Source of the DNA: Alloascoidea africana
Lineage: Eukaryota > Ascomycota > Alloascoideomycetes > Alloascoideales > Alloascoideaceae
Reading direction: 5' to 3'
Length of the DNA: 47,639 nucleotides
Assembly: GCA_030581615.1 (NCBI GenBank)
Contig: JAKTTT010000100.1
Location: forward strand, 1-47,639
Of the stretch, positions 30,941 through 41,500 are shown piece by piece; the stretch's first letter is position 1; the number at the start of each line of letters is the position of its first letter. Below the pieces are notes generated by a model. The model was not told where the DNA came from and made no database searches. It saw only the letters and a program-made list of their open reading frames with translations. A program made the position numbers and the translations under genes.

Positions 30941-31204
30941 CTAAAGAAAAAGAGGATCCACATTGAGATGATTTATGTATTCAACAACAGATTCATACAA
31001 GCACTGAATTTTACGACGCCTCTCTGGTGACCCAGGGCTACTGCCTTTGGGGCAATGATGCGGAAATTCTAAACATGCTATAGTGTCAAAGAAAGCAGCC
31101 CCTTCTTTCCAAGATAACCAACTCTCTGCCACAAACTGGACTCCCCTAACTTTTAATTCTGGCTTTTGGCTTTTTGCAGGCCACGCGGCGCAAAGCCCTG
31201 GAGA
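30941..31204 (-). CDS. Possible internal exon of an unidentified minus-strand gene
   Basis: An open segment reading LKVRGVQFVAESWLSWKEG, then FFDTIACLEFPHHCPKGSSP, and RRRKIQCLYESVVEYINHLN. Trp, His, Cys and charged residues are arranged as in a globular domain. No ATG lies in the open stretch, so a first exon further up (31220-31250 has ATGs on this strand) and splicing would be needed. It lies between SGT2 and FPR1, whose promoter region it would share. No family is recognised. Confidence 0.35.
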   Translation of the reverse strand, partial: SPGLCAAWPAKSQKPELKVRGVQFVAESWLSWKEGAAFFDTIACLEFPHHCPKGSSPGSPERRRKIQCLYESVVEYINHLNVDPLFL

Positions 31205-31343
31205 TTACCCGCCAAACCCAATCCAGGTGTCCCATGTCGACACTTCCATAAAAAACGAGCAAAGTTGGTCTTGGATCTTCTTTTTCTTTTCTTTTCCTTC
31301 TTTATCACACGTTTTTAAGGAAATCGTATTCTCAATTCAAAAA

Positions 31344-31870
31344 ATGGGCGTAACTGTAACTCAAGTATCTCCAGGTAAGCAAAGATCATCGTTTATTATA
31401 ATCTTTTCTTTGGCTGTTATTCCATACTTGCTTCGACGAAGGAGCAAATCTTATGTCCATGGTGATCCCAGCTCCTAACCGTTAACTGATGTGCTTGAAG
31501 GCGATGGCAAAACTTACCCACAGAAGGGTGACAAAGTGAGAATTCACTATGTCGGAACCCTTGAGAACGGCAAAAAATTCGACTCTTCCAGGGATAGAGG
31601 AAGCAAGCCCTTTGAGACCTTTATTGGTGTAGGCCAGGTCATCCGTGGCTGGGACGAAGGTGTTCCCCAATTGTCCGTCGGCGAAAAGGCCATCTTGAAG
31701 ATAACTGGAGACTATGCTTACGGTGATAGAGGTTTCCCTGGATTGATTCCCCCCAATGCCACTTTGATTGTGAGTATCACTCAGCATGAAGAGAAATTGA
31801 ACTAGAGAAGCATTACTAACTCTCTTTCCTTTTTTAAAAGTTTGAGGTTGAGCTTGTGGGTATCAACTGA
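31344..31870 (+). CDS. FPR1: FKBP12-type peptidyl-prolyl isomerase, two introns
   Basis: Exons 31344-31374, 31501-31769 and 31841-31870, 109 aa. Intron 1 (126 bp) begins GTAAGC and intron 2 (71 bp) begins GTGAGT with a TTACTAAC branch point; both splice in phase. The product runs [20 protein letters not shown], then [18 protein letters not shown], then [19 protein letters not shown], and the third exon supplies the last strand, FEVELVGIN. Active-site residues of FKBP12 are present: Tyr in HYVG, Asp in FDSS, the V-I-x-x-W pocket and the Tyr in [11 protein letters not shown]. It is the cytosolic target of rapamycin and FK506. Without the introns the protein would lack both its ATG and its last beta strand. 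Confidence 0.95.
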
Positions 31871-31937
31871 AATCTATATATAATATACACAAGTATTAGT
31901 GTCTAGTGAAGTTGTCTTCTTTCTTGTATTCGCCTTC

Positions 31938-32854
31938 TCATTTCTTCCTCGTACTTCTCCGTGTAGGCTGCTGCCGAGGCTTGGGCGAACCACGATGCGT
32001 AGCACTCTCAACAGTCTTCCTCTTGGATCGCGTACTGCTTGATACTGGATGGCTATCCTCTTTCTCACGCTCCGAGTCTTCTTCCTCAAGCTTGCTTTGG
32101 GACCGCGTATGCCTTGTACTTCTCGCGCTTCGTGTCGACACTCCAGTTCCAGCAGCAGCGGTCGAGGATCTCGTACTGGTCTTCCGGGTGCTCATTTCGG
32201 CCTTTCTTCTCGCACTGGCTCTTGTAGTTCGTGGATTGGGCGTAGTTTCCCTCGTTCTAGACGGCGTCCGTGATCGTGGAGCCTCGCTCTCTGTATCATA
32301 TGTGCCCGCACTTTCCACAGACGTGGACCGATCTCGTCTTTGCCTCCCTGATGTTGCACTCGGGACACTAAGGTGTTGGTCCTGGCTTCTATCAGCGTTA
32401 AGGTATTCATCATCACTGAGATGAGATGGACTTGTAGCTTGGCTGTCGGTCGCCTTTGCATGCTCCAGTATCAATTCTCCATATTCATCCCACGGCAGTT
32501 GAAACTCTTCCCAGTCCCCATCTTCTGTTGGTTCCTTCTTGAGTTGTAACTGTGGTAGACCATCTTCCATTTCATCCAGACCCTCTAGATCATAAAGTGT
32601 TTTTAGCTTATCCCAGACTTCCTCCGTAGACAAAAACCCCGTAGCATACGGCGAGTTGTTCAAGGCATTTGTGATTGAAATGATATGGGAAAACTTATGG
32701 AGACCTATATCATAGCCATGTTAACTGTCTATCACGTCCCGCCGCGACTTTTTTATTGACATCTCTACCTACCGACAGGCTTGTATCTACAGATCGCTTT
32801 AAACAACTGTGTTTCCTGATCCACCGTCCATTTCCCATCTTCAACGTCTCCCAT
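31938..32854 (-). CDS. EAF7: EAF7-like subunit of the NuA4 histone acetyltransferase, one intron
   Basis: Exons on the minus strand are 32854-32773 and 32704-31938, 282 aa. The 68-bp intron (GTAGGT ... ATATAG) splices in phase 1, joining ICRYKPVG to LHKFSHIISI. The N-terminal CT20/MRGBP domain is plain: MGDVEDGKWTVDQETQLFKA, then EEVWDKLKTLYDLEGLDEME. The rest is disordered: an acidic segment (WEEFQLPWDEYGELIL) and a Ser/Arg/Thr-rich tail ending RRSTRKK. Eaf7 forms, with Eaf3 and Eaf5, the TINTIN module of NuA4, which acts on transcribed chromatin. S. cerevisiae Eaf7 is longer (425 aa). Its stop is 67 bp from that of FPR1 on the other strand. Confidence 0.88.
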
Positions 32855-33033
32855 TTGGCCTTTCTTCTTATTTGTGTGCTTGTAATCCACAATTCCTACG
32901 CGCAAATAGACTTGATGGCACATTGTGTAATAAACAGACCGAACGCGTAATGCACAGTACACCCACACCTCCATTTTTTCATTAAGCAGCTAATTGGCTT
33001 CAAGTAGAAAAAACGATCAGGAACTGAGCGAGA
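32855..33033. promoter_or_regulatory. Bidirectional promoter, EAF7 / NAM9
   Basis: 179 bp between divergent start codons. No coding capacity is claimed; it must hold both promoters. Confidence 0.55.
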
Positions 33034-34517
33034 ATGCCGCGGCCTAGGAATTTGAAATCTCTTACTCGAGGTGTATGTATCAAGCGTTATTGTATGAATT
33101 TCCCATAAACTAACTGGGTGACTTTTTGCAATAGTTCATTCGGTCGTCCTGGAACAAATATAATTTGTTCAATCTTTACAAGAAAAAAACAAAGAATTAT
33201 GACAGACTGAACATTTTCAGGCAGAAATGGTATGCAAAGGCCGAAGCTAGGGCTTACCATGGTGAGCATATACCGGAAAAGAGATGGCAAAACCTTTTTG
33301 AAGGCAAGCTCCGCGGTGTCGCACAGCTTGACAGTTCTTTGAAAGATGACGCCGAAGTGAAGGATACACCACTCTCGATCCAGACGTTTGCATCTTTGGA
33401 GCGAAGGTTGGATACGGCCATGTTTAGAGCAATGTTTGCGAGCAGCATCAGAGAAGCCAGACGCTTCATTATTGAGAAGAATGTGTCTGTCAACGGCGTC
33501 GTTATTAGGCATCCGAATTACCAGCTCAAGCCTGGAGATATGTTTGCTGTAAAGCCTGACAAGGTACTCATGGCTTTGGGAAAGATGAAACCATCTTTAA
33601 AGAAAGCCATCAAAGTTGACAATATCCAACTGGCAAAGTACAACGAATACATCCGAAAAGCTTCTCAGAATCCACGAAAAGTTTGGACCGAGAAGCAAGG
33701 GAAATTAAAGGATGTAAACAATTCGGATGCAAAAAGGCAAGAAGATCTTCTACGTAAGCGAAATGCGCAATTATTGAAAGAATTGAATGCCAAACAGGAC
33801 CAGAATACCCCGGAATTTATTCTCATGGAGATTTTGAAAGATGGATCTAAGAATTTTGAAGTCTCTGGAAAAGTGTTTGAAAACTACGGATCTGACATTA
33901 GTGCACGGGCATCCTCGGTGTACGAGCTTGTTGTTGGTAAGTCAACTTCGGAAGACGCTGGGTCTACCGCAACAGAGTCTGAACCTGGAAAGAGAGACTT
34001 TGAGAAAGAGGCCCGCACTTTTCTGGGTCAGGATCTAGACAAGCTAGCTCAGCCCGCCGTTACAAGATTCAAGAAAACAAAACAGCTTCTTTCAGAACTC
34101 AAAAAGTTGCTAAATGAGTACCTCCGCAAAGATTACTATGCCAAAATGGGAGATACCAACACCCTTGAAGAGCCATACGACCCCAATTGGTGCAAACGAC
34201 TAGGAAGGCAACGTAGACTGTTGAATGCTGCAAAGGTTCTTGAAGATGAAAAGTCTGCCGTCGTCACTTTACCTTGGCAAAACCATCTTTTTGGTAGAAA
34301 GGATCCTTCAAAGCCATATTTCACCCCATGGCAACCCCGTCCTTTTATTGGACCTTTTGCCATTCATCCACACCACATAGAAATCTCATTTGCAACGTGT
34401 CATGCTGTCTACCTCCGAGATCCCGTCGCCAGACCAGGCATGTCTGAAGTTATTTCTCCATTTGGGTTTGAGACTCACGCCCGTGCTTTCATGTACTACG
34501 TCAGAAAGGGGATGTGA
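33034..34517 (+). CDS. NAM9: Mitochondrial ribosomal protein uS4m (Nam9), one intron
   Basis: Exons 33034-33072 and 33135-34517, 473 aa (S. cerevisiae Nam9 has 486). The 62-bp intron has donor GTATGT, branch AACTAAC and acceptor CAATAG, phase 0. The spliced N-terminus MPRPRNLKSLTRG then FIRSSWNKYNLFNLYKKK is that of Nam9. The S4 RNA-binding domain lies near residues 108-165 (SSIREARRFIIEKNVSVNGV). The C-terminal part (PYDPNWCKRLGRQRRLLNAA; PWQPRPFIGPFAIHPHHIEI) is the fungal mitochondrial extension that ends near the mRNA path. S4 helps decode and start small-subunit assembly. Its 3' end faces TEP1 across 100 bp. Confidence 0.93.
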
Positions 34518-34617
34518 TAAATAAATAGTTTATTTCTGAACTTGTAAATAATGCAAAAGAAATAAAGAGAAGCAAGTTTTCATTCCTGGTTGTAACTTGG
34601 AATGATCAGTCTTTTTT

Positions 34618-35767
34618 CTATAGCCAATTAACCAAATCCCAATGAATGGTAATACGATCAAACAATTTAACACCACGATAATGGGTTCCTTTATAGCCAT
34701 CTACATCATCCCAGGCGACAGAAAACCGGCCTGTTGAGCGTGTAAAGTCCCAGCCGTCCTTGTATCGAAATGTTGCGATGAAAAGGTTAAACCAAAAGTA
34801 TCCAACACTGATGGGGATGCCTGGGAGTAAGCGGCTTTTTTGAACAAGTTCAACACAGACATCTCCTGTAGCTAAACCTCGTAAATGTTTTCGAATAGGG
34901 TCAGACTGTTGGGAGAGCTTGAGATATGTGAAATCATCCTGTTTTACAGCAACTTCAAGATCCGCTGCATTGAAAATCTCTGCAAAGCTTCTGCCCCCAT
35001 CCATGTACTCCTTCATGGACATTTCAAAGTTTCCAGAGCCAGATTTCTTGTATCCAATAGCAATGCCAGTAATCACCGCAGCCTTAGGGCTGTAGCGCTC
35101 CATTCCAAGAGTACGGAAGATTGTCTCGCAGTATCGAAGGTATCTTATTTGACTTTTTATCGAAATACCCGAGCCGAAATAAGTGCGCATTCTCTTCTCT
35201 GTAAATAATCTCATTGCGTCTTCAGCACTCCGCTTCATCTTCAAAATGAGATAGGCACAAGCCATTGAGCCTGATCGGCCTTTCCCTGCCTTGCAATGAA
35301 GCACTGCAACATTCTTTGGGTTCTCACACAGGAACTTCTCTATAGAGTTTACAATCTGGGATATCAAATAGAAAGGCGGCGGGTTGTGATCTTTGAACGG
35401 GAAATGATGTACTGTATCCAATTGACTGGTGTTAGATTAGTACATTCAAGGGTATAGCAAACGCAATCATGGTTGTCTTCTCTTTCTTCGTGTTGTACAA
35501 ACCTTTCATGTCTAGCTCATCATCGGTATACGCGACTCCTTCAGCACAAAATTCCCAAACAGCCCAATGGTCAGCATGGTAGTGGTCTAGGTATCTTTTC
35601 AAGTCTGAGACTCGGTTACGGTATAATTTCTTGGGGAATAATCCAGCAGGAGCAGAGGAAACGATAATTTGGTCGGTGATGTATGCCATATCCAGGCGAA
35701 TATCAAGAATTTTTTCCATGAATGGAACATGTCTGGTAGAAATTACGGACCGGATCAGCGAAGTCAT
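34618..35767 (-). CDS. TEP1: PTEN/TEP1-like phosphatase, one intron
   Basis: Exons on the minus strand are 35767-35503 and 35411-34618, 352 aa. The intron (91 bp, GTTTGT ... CTAAC ... ATACAG) splices as G|TA, giving DMKVHHFPFKDHNPPP, aligned residue for residue with the PTEN stretch that ends YPFEDHNPP. The catalytic loop is HCKAGKGRSG (PTEN: HCKAGKGRTG), with both P-loop lysines that read phosphoinositide substrates. The N-terminal part keeps DMAYITDQIIVSSAPA and the YRN block. The C-terminal part is a C2-like domain ending shortly after VKLFDRITIHW, with no acidic tail or PDZ ligand. It probably dephosphorylates PI(3,4,5)P3-type lipids; S. cerevisiae Tep1 is linked to sporulation. Confidence 0.9.
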
Positions 35768-36441
35768 GGGTATCGAGAGGTGCTGGAACTGCTAGCGTTT
35801 CTAAGTCTTTGCTCTGTTGTTTGTTGTGCGGCCTGGTATGTGTTGAAACTGGGGAAGCGGGTGAAGTGGTGGTGGGTCAGTGTTTACGCACGAAACCAAT
35901 CTTTGGATATTTGCGAGCCAGCCGTAAGGAAATTGCAAATTGCAGAGAACTTGAAAAAAGCAATCGTGCAATTAATGCACTTGAAGCATAGATAGATTTT
36001 TTCCTGTTCAGGAAATAATTCAACACCAGTTTCCTATTGTAATTTCTCCTTAATGTTCTGCTTCTCAGACTGTGGTGGTATCAATCCTTCTTCTTTGATT
36101 CAAATTTTCAAAAATCACAGTAGAATTAGATTTTCTTTCTTTAATTTGTAACGTGCACAAGCGATCAGGAGCTCTTGTGCCGCATCTCTTGTCCTTCAAT
36201 TTATAAGATTGAAGCGTCAAATCAAAGGAGAGATCTTTTCTAACTGAGAAGAACGGTCAACATTACCGAGAATCTACTTCGCCTATCTAAAATAGAGCAA
36301 AACAGTAACAAAAACGCCAGTTTAAAATAATCACAAACCTGATTTCTCTGTGGAAATGTTCACACAAACTAGCATCGGCCATCTTGTTCCGGGTAACGTG
36401 AAATATAGTTGATATTTGGGGTGTTTGCCCCTGTACTTTCG
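35768..36441. promoter_or_regulatory. Divergent promoter region, TEP1 / RRD1
   Basis: 674 bp. A plus frame at 35669-35995 includes a hydrophobic stretch (LLAFLSLCSVVCCAAWYVL). It overlaps the TEP1 start, has no recognised relative, and an alternative frame over the same bases is equally open. It is not accepted as a gene. Confidence 0.4.
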
Positions 36442-37809
36442 ATGGAGTTAGTAAACACCAAGATGAAGGAAGACCCTATATTTTTTACTCTGGACACTCA
36501 GAAAGATCAGTTCAGTGAGCCTTTAAAGAAGATTAATACCAGTCAGGATCTTAGCAACTTCAAAAAGTCGCTCGCTCATTATAGAATACAGTATCTGATT
36601 TCGCGGATATGCAGCAAAGTCAGCCTTCAGGATTGTCCTCCTGATGTAGACGACAGTGCAACAAACGAGTCTGTCAGGGCTGTTTTGGGAATGCTAGATC
36701 AACTCGTAATTTGGATAGAGGAAACCCCATTGGAGACCGGACCAAGGAGATTTGGGAACATGGCATTTAGAGCTTGGCAAACAAAACTACAGGAGCAATC
36801 GGTGGGAGTTTTGAAAGAAAAGATGGGCAAATGGTATGACTCTAAGTATGAATTTGATCAGATGTTTGAAGAACTTGGGGACTACTTTATCAAAGGGTTT
36901 GGTTCAAAAGAAAGATTAGACTTTGGAACAGGTCATGAGTTGAGCTTTCTGGCTTTTATAGGGGGACTCTGGATGCTAGATATTTTGAGAGAACCAACAG
37001 GAACGGATTTCCTACTCATATTTGGTCGCTATTTCAAAATTGTTAGGCAACTTATCACGACGTATTCTTTGGAGCCGGCTGGAAGTCATGGAGTTTGGGG
37101 TTTGGACGACCATTTTCATCTTGTCTACGTACTTGGCGCGTCCCAATTCATTGAGATCTCATCTAATGTGGTAACAGAACAAGGGATCCACGGAGAAGTG
37201 ACCAAGAGAGAGTTTGTCCAATTTGCACACCCAAGAAAGAAAACTGCACTTGCCGTGGCACCTCCCCCACCTTCATCTGTTTTGATTCCTAAGACCGTTG
37301 AATCCTTAAAAGACCGCAATCTGTACTATGGTGCAATCTCCTTCATTAATAGTGTTAAGAAAGGTCCTTTCCATGAGCACTCTCCCGTGCTTTATGATGT
37401 TACTGGTGTTCGAAATTGGGAAAAGATTCACAAGGGGATGCTCAAAATGTACGATGCTGAGGTTCTTGGTAAGTTTCCTGTTGTCCAGCACTTCCGATTT
37501 GGAGGTATTTTATTTCCATGGAAGGATATGGATGGCGCTGAATTACCTGTTTCAAACATCAACGAGGAATCCACTGCAAATGAGGCTGATATAGTGAATG
37601 TTAAACAAAAGGAGAAGATGATGACTGGCGTTCCTTGGAGTAGAACAGGTCCTCAAGTGCAAAAGCATACGCTTCCACCTGGGGGGCCTGGTGTTGGTCT
37701 CGTCAAGGCGCCTTGGGCAAATAAGAGACCTTCTCCTCCCTCTATATCAAAACCTTCGAACTCAAAACAGGATAATGGAGTTCCTCTCACCAAAGCGCCT
37801 TGGGCATAA
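36442..37809 (+). CDS. RRD1: PP2A activator PTPA/Rrd1 (peptidyl-prolyl isomerase)
   Basis: 455 aa from the ATG at 36442. The PTPA fold is clear: RRFGNMAFRAWQTKL, then RLDFGTGHELSFLAFIGGLW, then EPAGSHGVWGLDDHFHLVYV, GPFHEHSPVLYDVTGVRNW and KMYDAEVLGKFPVVQHFRFG. The GTGHE and GVWGLDD motifs shape the ATP/peptide groove. PTPA proteins help load metals into the PP2A catalytic subunit and have prolyl isomerase activity; Rrd1 acts in the TOR/rapamycin response and stress transcription. The C-terminal extension (about residues 385-455) carries GVPWS and two KAPWA motifs, the last at the very C-terminus. Single exon. Confidence 0.92.
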   Translation: MELVNTKMKEDPIFFTLDTQKDQFSEPLKKINTSQDLSNFKKSLAHYRIQYLISRICSKVSLQDCPPDVDDSATNESVRAVLGMLDQLVIWIEETPLETGPRRFGNMAFRAWQTKLQEQSVGVLKEKMGKWYDSKYEFDQMFEELGDYFIKGFGSKERLDFGTGHELSFLAFIGGLWMLDILREPTGTDFLLIFGRYFKIVRQLITTYSLEPAGSHGVWGLDDHFHLVYVLGASQFIEISSNVVTEQGIHGEVTKREFVQFAHPRKKTALAVAPPPPSSVLIPKTVESLKDRNLYYGAISFINSVKKGPFHEHSPVLYDVTGVRNWEKIHKGMLKMYDAEVLGKFPVVQHFRFGGILFPWKDMDGAELPVSNINEESTANEADIVNVKQKEKMMTGVPWSRTGPQVQKHTLPPGGPGVGLVKAPWANKRPSPPSISKPSNSKQDNGVPLTKAPWA

Positions 37810-38593
37810 ATGGAGTGTTATGTAGAAAAGTCACACATTGCTTTTCTTTCTAGTTCATGTTAATGTGAAGAAATGAAGTTTCATCTAATGATTGCTATAT
37901 TATGGTTGTATATAGACTTGTTTTCAAATTTATGGTCTGTGTTTATTCTACTTTTGCTTTTAGAATACTAAGGTGTCGTCTAACAGGCGATATTGTAGTA
38001 ACGATTCTTTGATGAATACTGGCATTAAACAGGTGAAATAAAACGCCAGTCAGTTTGGAGAATAAGTCGTTTATTCTTTTCTTTCTCTTCTTCTCTTTGT
38101 TGCCCATAATCATTGCTTTCTAGCCAGCTCTGAGATTGACACACCACAATGATAGGTGGGCAAATCTACTAGTCAAAGAATTACTTTAGTTGCCCTTGGC
38201 CTCAGTCAATTCCATTTGTGACCCGAAGATTTACCAACCTACTGTTTCATTTAGGAGTCCAATAAAATCCCATTTCTAAGAGCTCATAACTATAAAAAAG
38301 CACGTATAAAGTAGGGACATAAACAGAAAAGTCAATAATGACAGTAGGGAGTGTTTCTGCAATTGAGCAACTAAGAAAAGAAAAGTGCTAAAAGAATATG
38401 AAACCAACACTAACAGAATGAAACAAAACAAATCTTCATAATAAAGGCGATGCAATTATTGTCAAGTAGCGTTCGATTGATTGACCGGTGCTACTGATTG
38501 CTGAATCGTTACACCAGTACTTTATTGCCCAAGACTTACAAACAGAAAAACCATAAACAAAACTCCCTTTATCTTCCCTTTATTTGATTATAA
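37810..38593. other. Convergent 3' region
   Basis: 784 bp between RRD1 (plus) and KIN1/2 (minus), AT-rich, with no coding region seen on either strand. Confidence 0.45.
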
Positions 38594-41500
38594 TTAGAGA
38601 TTCAATTCCGATAAGATTTTGCTCGCCAGCTCTTTATACAACCAAGTATTCCCCATAATTTTCTTGAACTGAACACCATACAGGTTTAATATTGGAACTT
38701 TGACGATGTAAATCTCAAACTGTAAAGGCGTTCGAGGTTGATATGAAGAATTGTTAGGACGAGAAGGAGAAGGAGCTGAAACTGCATCTGTATTCTCTTT
38801 AATTTTGTCAAAATGAGCTTGCTGATTTGAAAGTTGTTGCTGTTGCCTCTTCATTCGTTGCTCATAACGAGATCCAAGCATATCAGAACCTCCATAACCC
38901 ATGCCAACAGATTCCATAGATTGGTCAGATTCTTCTGTGTTGTACTCATTAACGGCGCTATTAGAAGTACCTGAAGTAGTTTCATTGGATGCGTTTGAGT
39001 TTGCTCCTTTTTTCTTATGATTATTGAGAAATCCTGAACCAATAGAAAACTTTCGTCTGTGACTTGATGATGGGGTTCTGGAAATAGAATAGTTATTTTG
39101 CTGTGAAGAATAGGAGACGGTACGATCTTCGTAAGAGTTCGTTGAAGACATGGTTGTTCCGTCATCGCTAGTTGTTGGTGGATTGGTACCATGATACTGT
39201 GTCGCTGCCTGAGGGTGCCCACCACTGATGTCAATGCTAGGTCTGTGGGTACAGATAAAGCCACCTCGAACTTCTCTAAAGTCTACCTTCAGATGGCTCA
39301 GAACACGAATTATATCGGCTCTGATTACAATCAAAGGCTTTGTAGAAGTGGTCTGGACACTGAAAAATCCCTTCAAGAATACTTGCTTGGGATATTCAAT
39401 AGAGGGCATGTTTCCAATCTGATTCGAAGCTGGCGTTTTAGCCACAGGCTTGTTCCCTTTTGCGTTGCCTGAAAATTTATCATCTCCATTCTGTGGTTTA
39501 TTCAGTTTACCTTTATCACGAGGTTCCAAAGCCACATCATAAAACATTTCATCTTCAAGTTCAAAGCTGTGATCATCAAAAGACGTACCAATGCCGGTCA
39601 TTTGCTGTTGATGATCATTGTTATTTTTCTTAAAAGTAATGGATTCTTTTCGGGCATGTCCAACGGATTTGGCTCTTGCAGAAGGATGCAACTTCTTCTC
39701 CTGTACCCGATTCTCCTGAGGAGTACGTGGAGCATTTGTATGAGGCTTCACAGGGCTTTGATTCATGCGTAAAATAGCTGGATTGACAGAAGAGGATCGG
39801 TAATGAGAGTTCTTTCTATCAGCCGTACCTTGTCCTTCATGGTTATCACCTTTGTTATAATAACTCTGGGTGTCTGATATTTGTGGATAAAGCCTATCAC
39901 CTACCGCAGTCGTAGGAACAGACACTGGGCCTGGAGGTGGGTTGAGGTTGGTAATAATGTCAGGTAGCCTGGGCACAGGCGGTAGTCCAGGTGGAGAAGT
40001 AAACCCATTATTTCTAGTAGGAAGAGGGGCTGTATTTACTGGTGACATTAACTCGCTGTCAGGAATAGTTTGTTGTTGAGTTGCAGCAACGTAACCAATG
40101 GATTGAGCATATGACGGAGAATCTTTAGGTCGTCGTCTGCTACTAAATCTCCGAAAAATAGAGCCAATTCCACTGCTAATATCGACTGATTGTGAGTGTT
40201 TTGGGTGCTTCGACTCCTCAACCTCATCTCCTTTTTGGTTTTGAAATCGAGGTTGGTTATTGGGAAGCGGAGGAGAAATTGCAATAGACTGGTAACGAGA
40301 CCCTCCAAACTGAAACTGCCCTCGCGGCTCAAAGTCGGAAGACACTCTTGGTTTATTTGAAGAGATTTGAGCACTGTGTGCTCTGCTATGACCATGGAAT
40401 GGTTGTTGTTGTTGCTGTTGTAATGGTTGTCCCGGCGAGGTCGGTGAAGTTAGTACTGGAGAAGGAACTTGGGTTGGTACACCTTGTACACGGATTTGCG
40501 GTTTATAGTTCATTGTGTGAGCAGCTTCAGGAACAGAAATCTGAGGAAGACCAAGTCCAACCCTCAATTCATTGGTATGACCTGAAACTGGTGGTAATGG
40601 AGGAGGTTTGGTATACCGTGCGGCATGAGAACCTTCCTGCGGAGAGAGAGGTTTGACCACCTTTGGTTCAGATGGAGGAGACGAAATGGTGGACTTTATA
40701 TTTGTTTGATCTGGTATGCTAACAGGGGTTTCCTGATGCTTAATCTTTTCGAGTTGTTGAGACAATGTTTTCTCGTCATGTTCCACTTTTTCCCTAGCCA
40801 GGTAATAGATAGAAATGAGCGGATGGTATGCATTAGTTGGATCAGGAATCTCAGGCTCCTCCACAACATTGTTATTGCTGTAAGAGGAGTGTGTTCGAAC
40901 CTTTCTATACAAATCCATTCCTATTAGCCGTGTTGCCTTTTTTTGTTCATTTTCTTTCTTCTCTTCTTGGGCTCGCCAATGATTCACAGCCTGAAGGTAT
41001 TTTGAGGAAGATAAAATTTCAGTTAAATCAGCCAAAACCTTTTCGGAAGAGCCAAATCCAAAACCGTCCATTTCCTTTATCACGTTTAGATCTAATGGAA
41101 GCATGAGAGGTTCTCTTTTGGGAATGTATGAATCAGGAGGGCCATCATGATATTTGTTCATCCATGGATGATTCATAACCTCCTGGAGCGTCGCTCGTTG
41201 GTGCCGATTAACTGAAAGCATTCTAGATAGTAAATGGACACAATCATTTGATAAATGGTCTGGATACTCGACTTTTCCGGCTTTGATTTTCGTATGGAGA
41301 ACGGGTATCGAGTGATCGTCAAATGGAACTTTGCCACAAACAAGAACATAAAGAATTACTCCAAAGGACCAAATATCGACTTCTGGACCTGTGTAATACT
41401 GTGCAGACAAGAGCTCTGGAGCTGCAAAGTACAAGCTACCACAAAAGGTCTTGAGCTGCTCGGTTCGGTTGTACAGATTTGACAAACCAAAATCAATAAT

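Noticed and set aside
31083-31478. 131-codon plus frame covering the FPR1 start
   Set aside because: It is the upstream region, exon 1 and intron 1 of FPR1 read through. The conserved protein needs the spliced form.
35669-35995. Plus-strand frame with a hydrophobic stretch beside TEP1
   Set aside because: It overlaps the TEP1 start codon, has two competing frames and no recognised relative.
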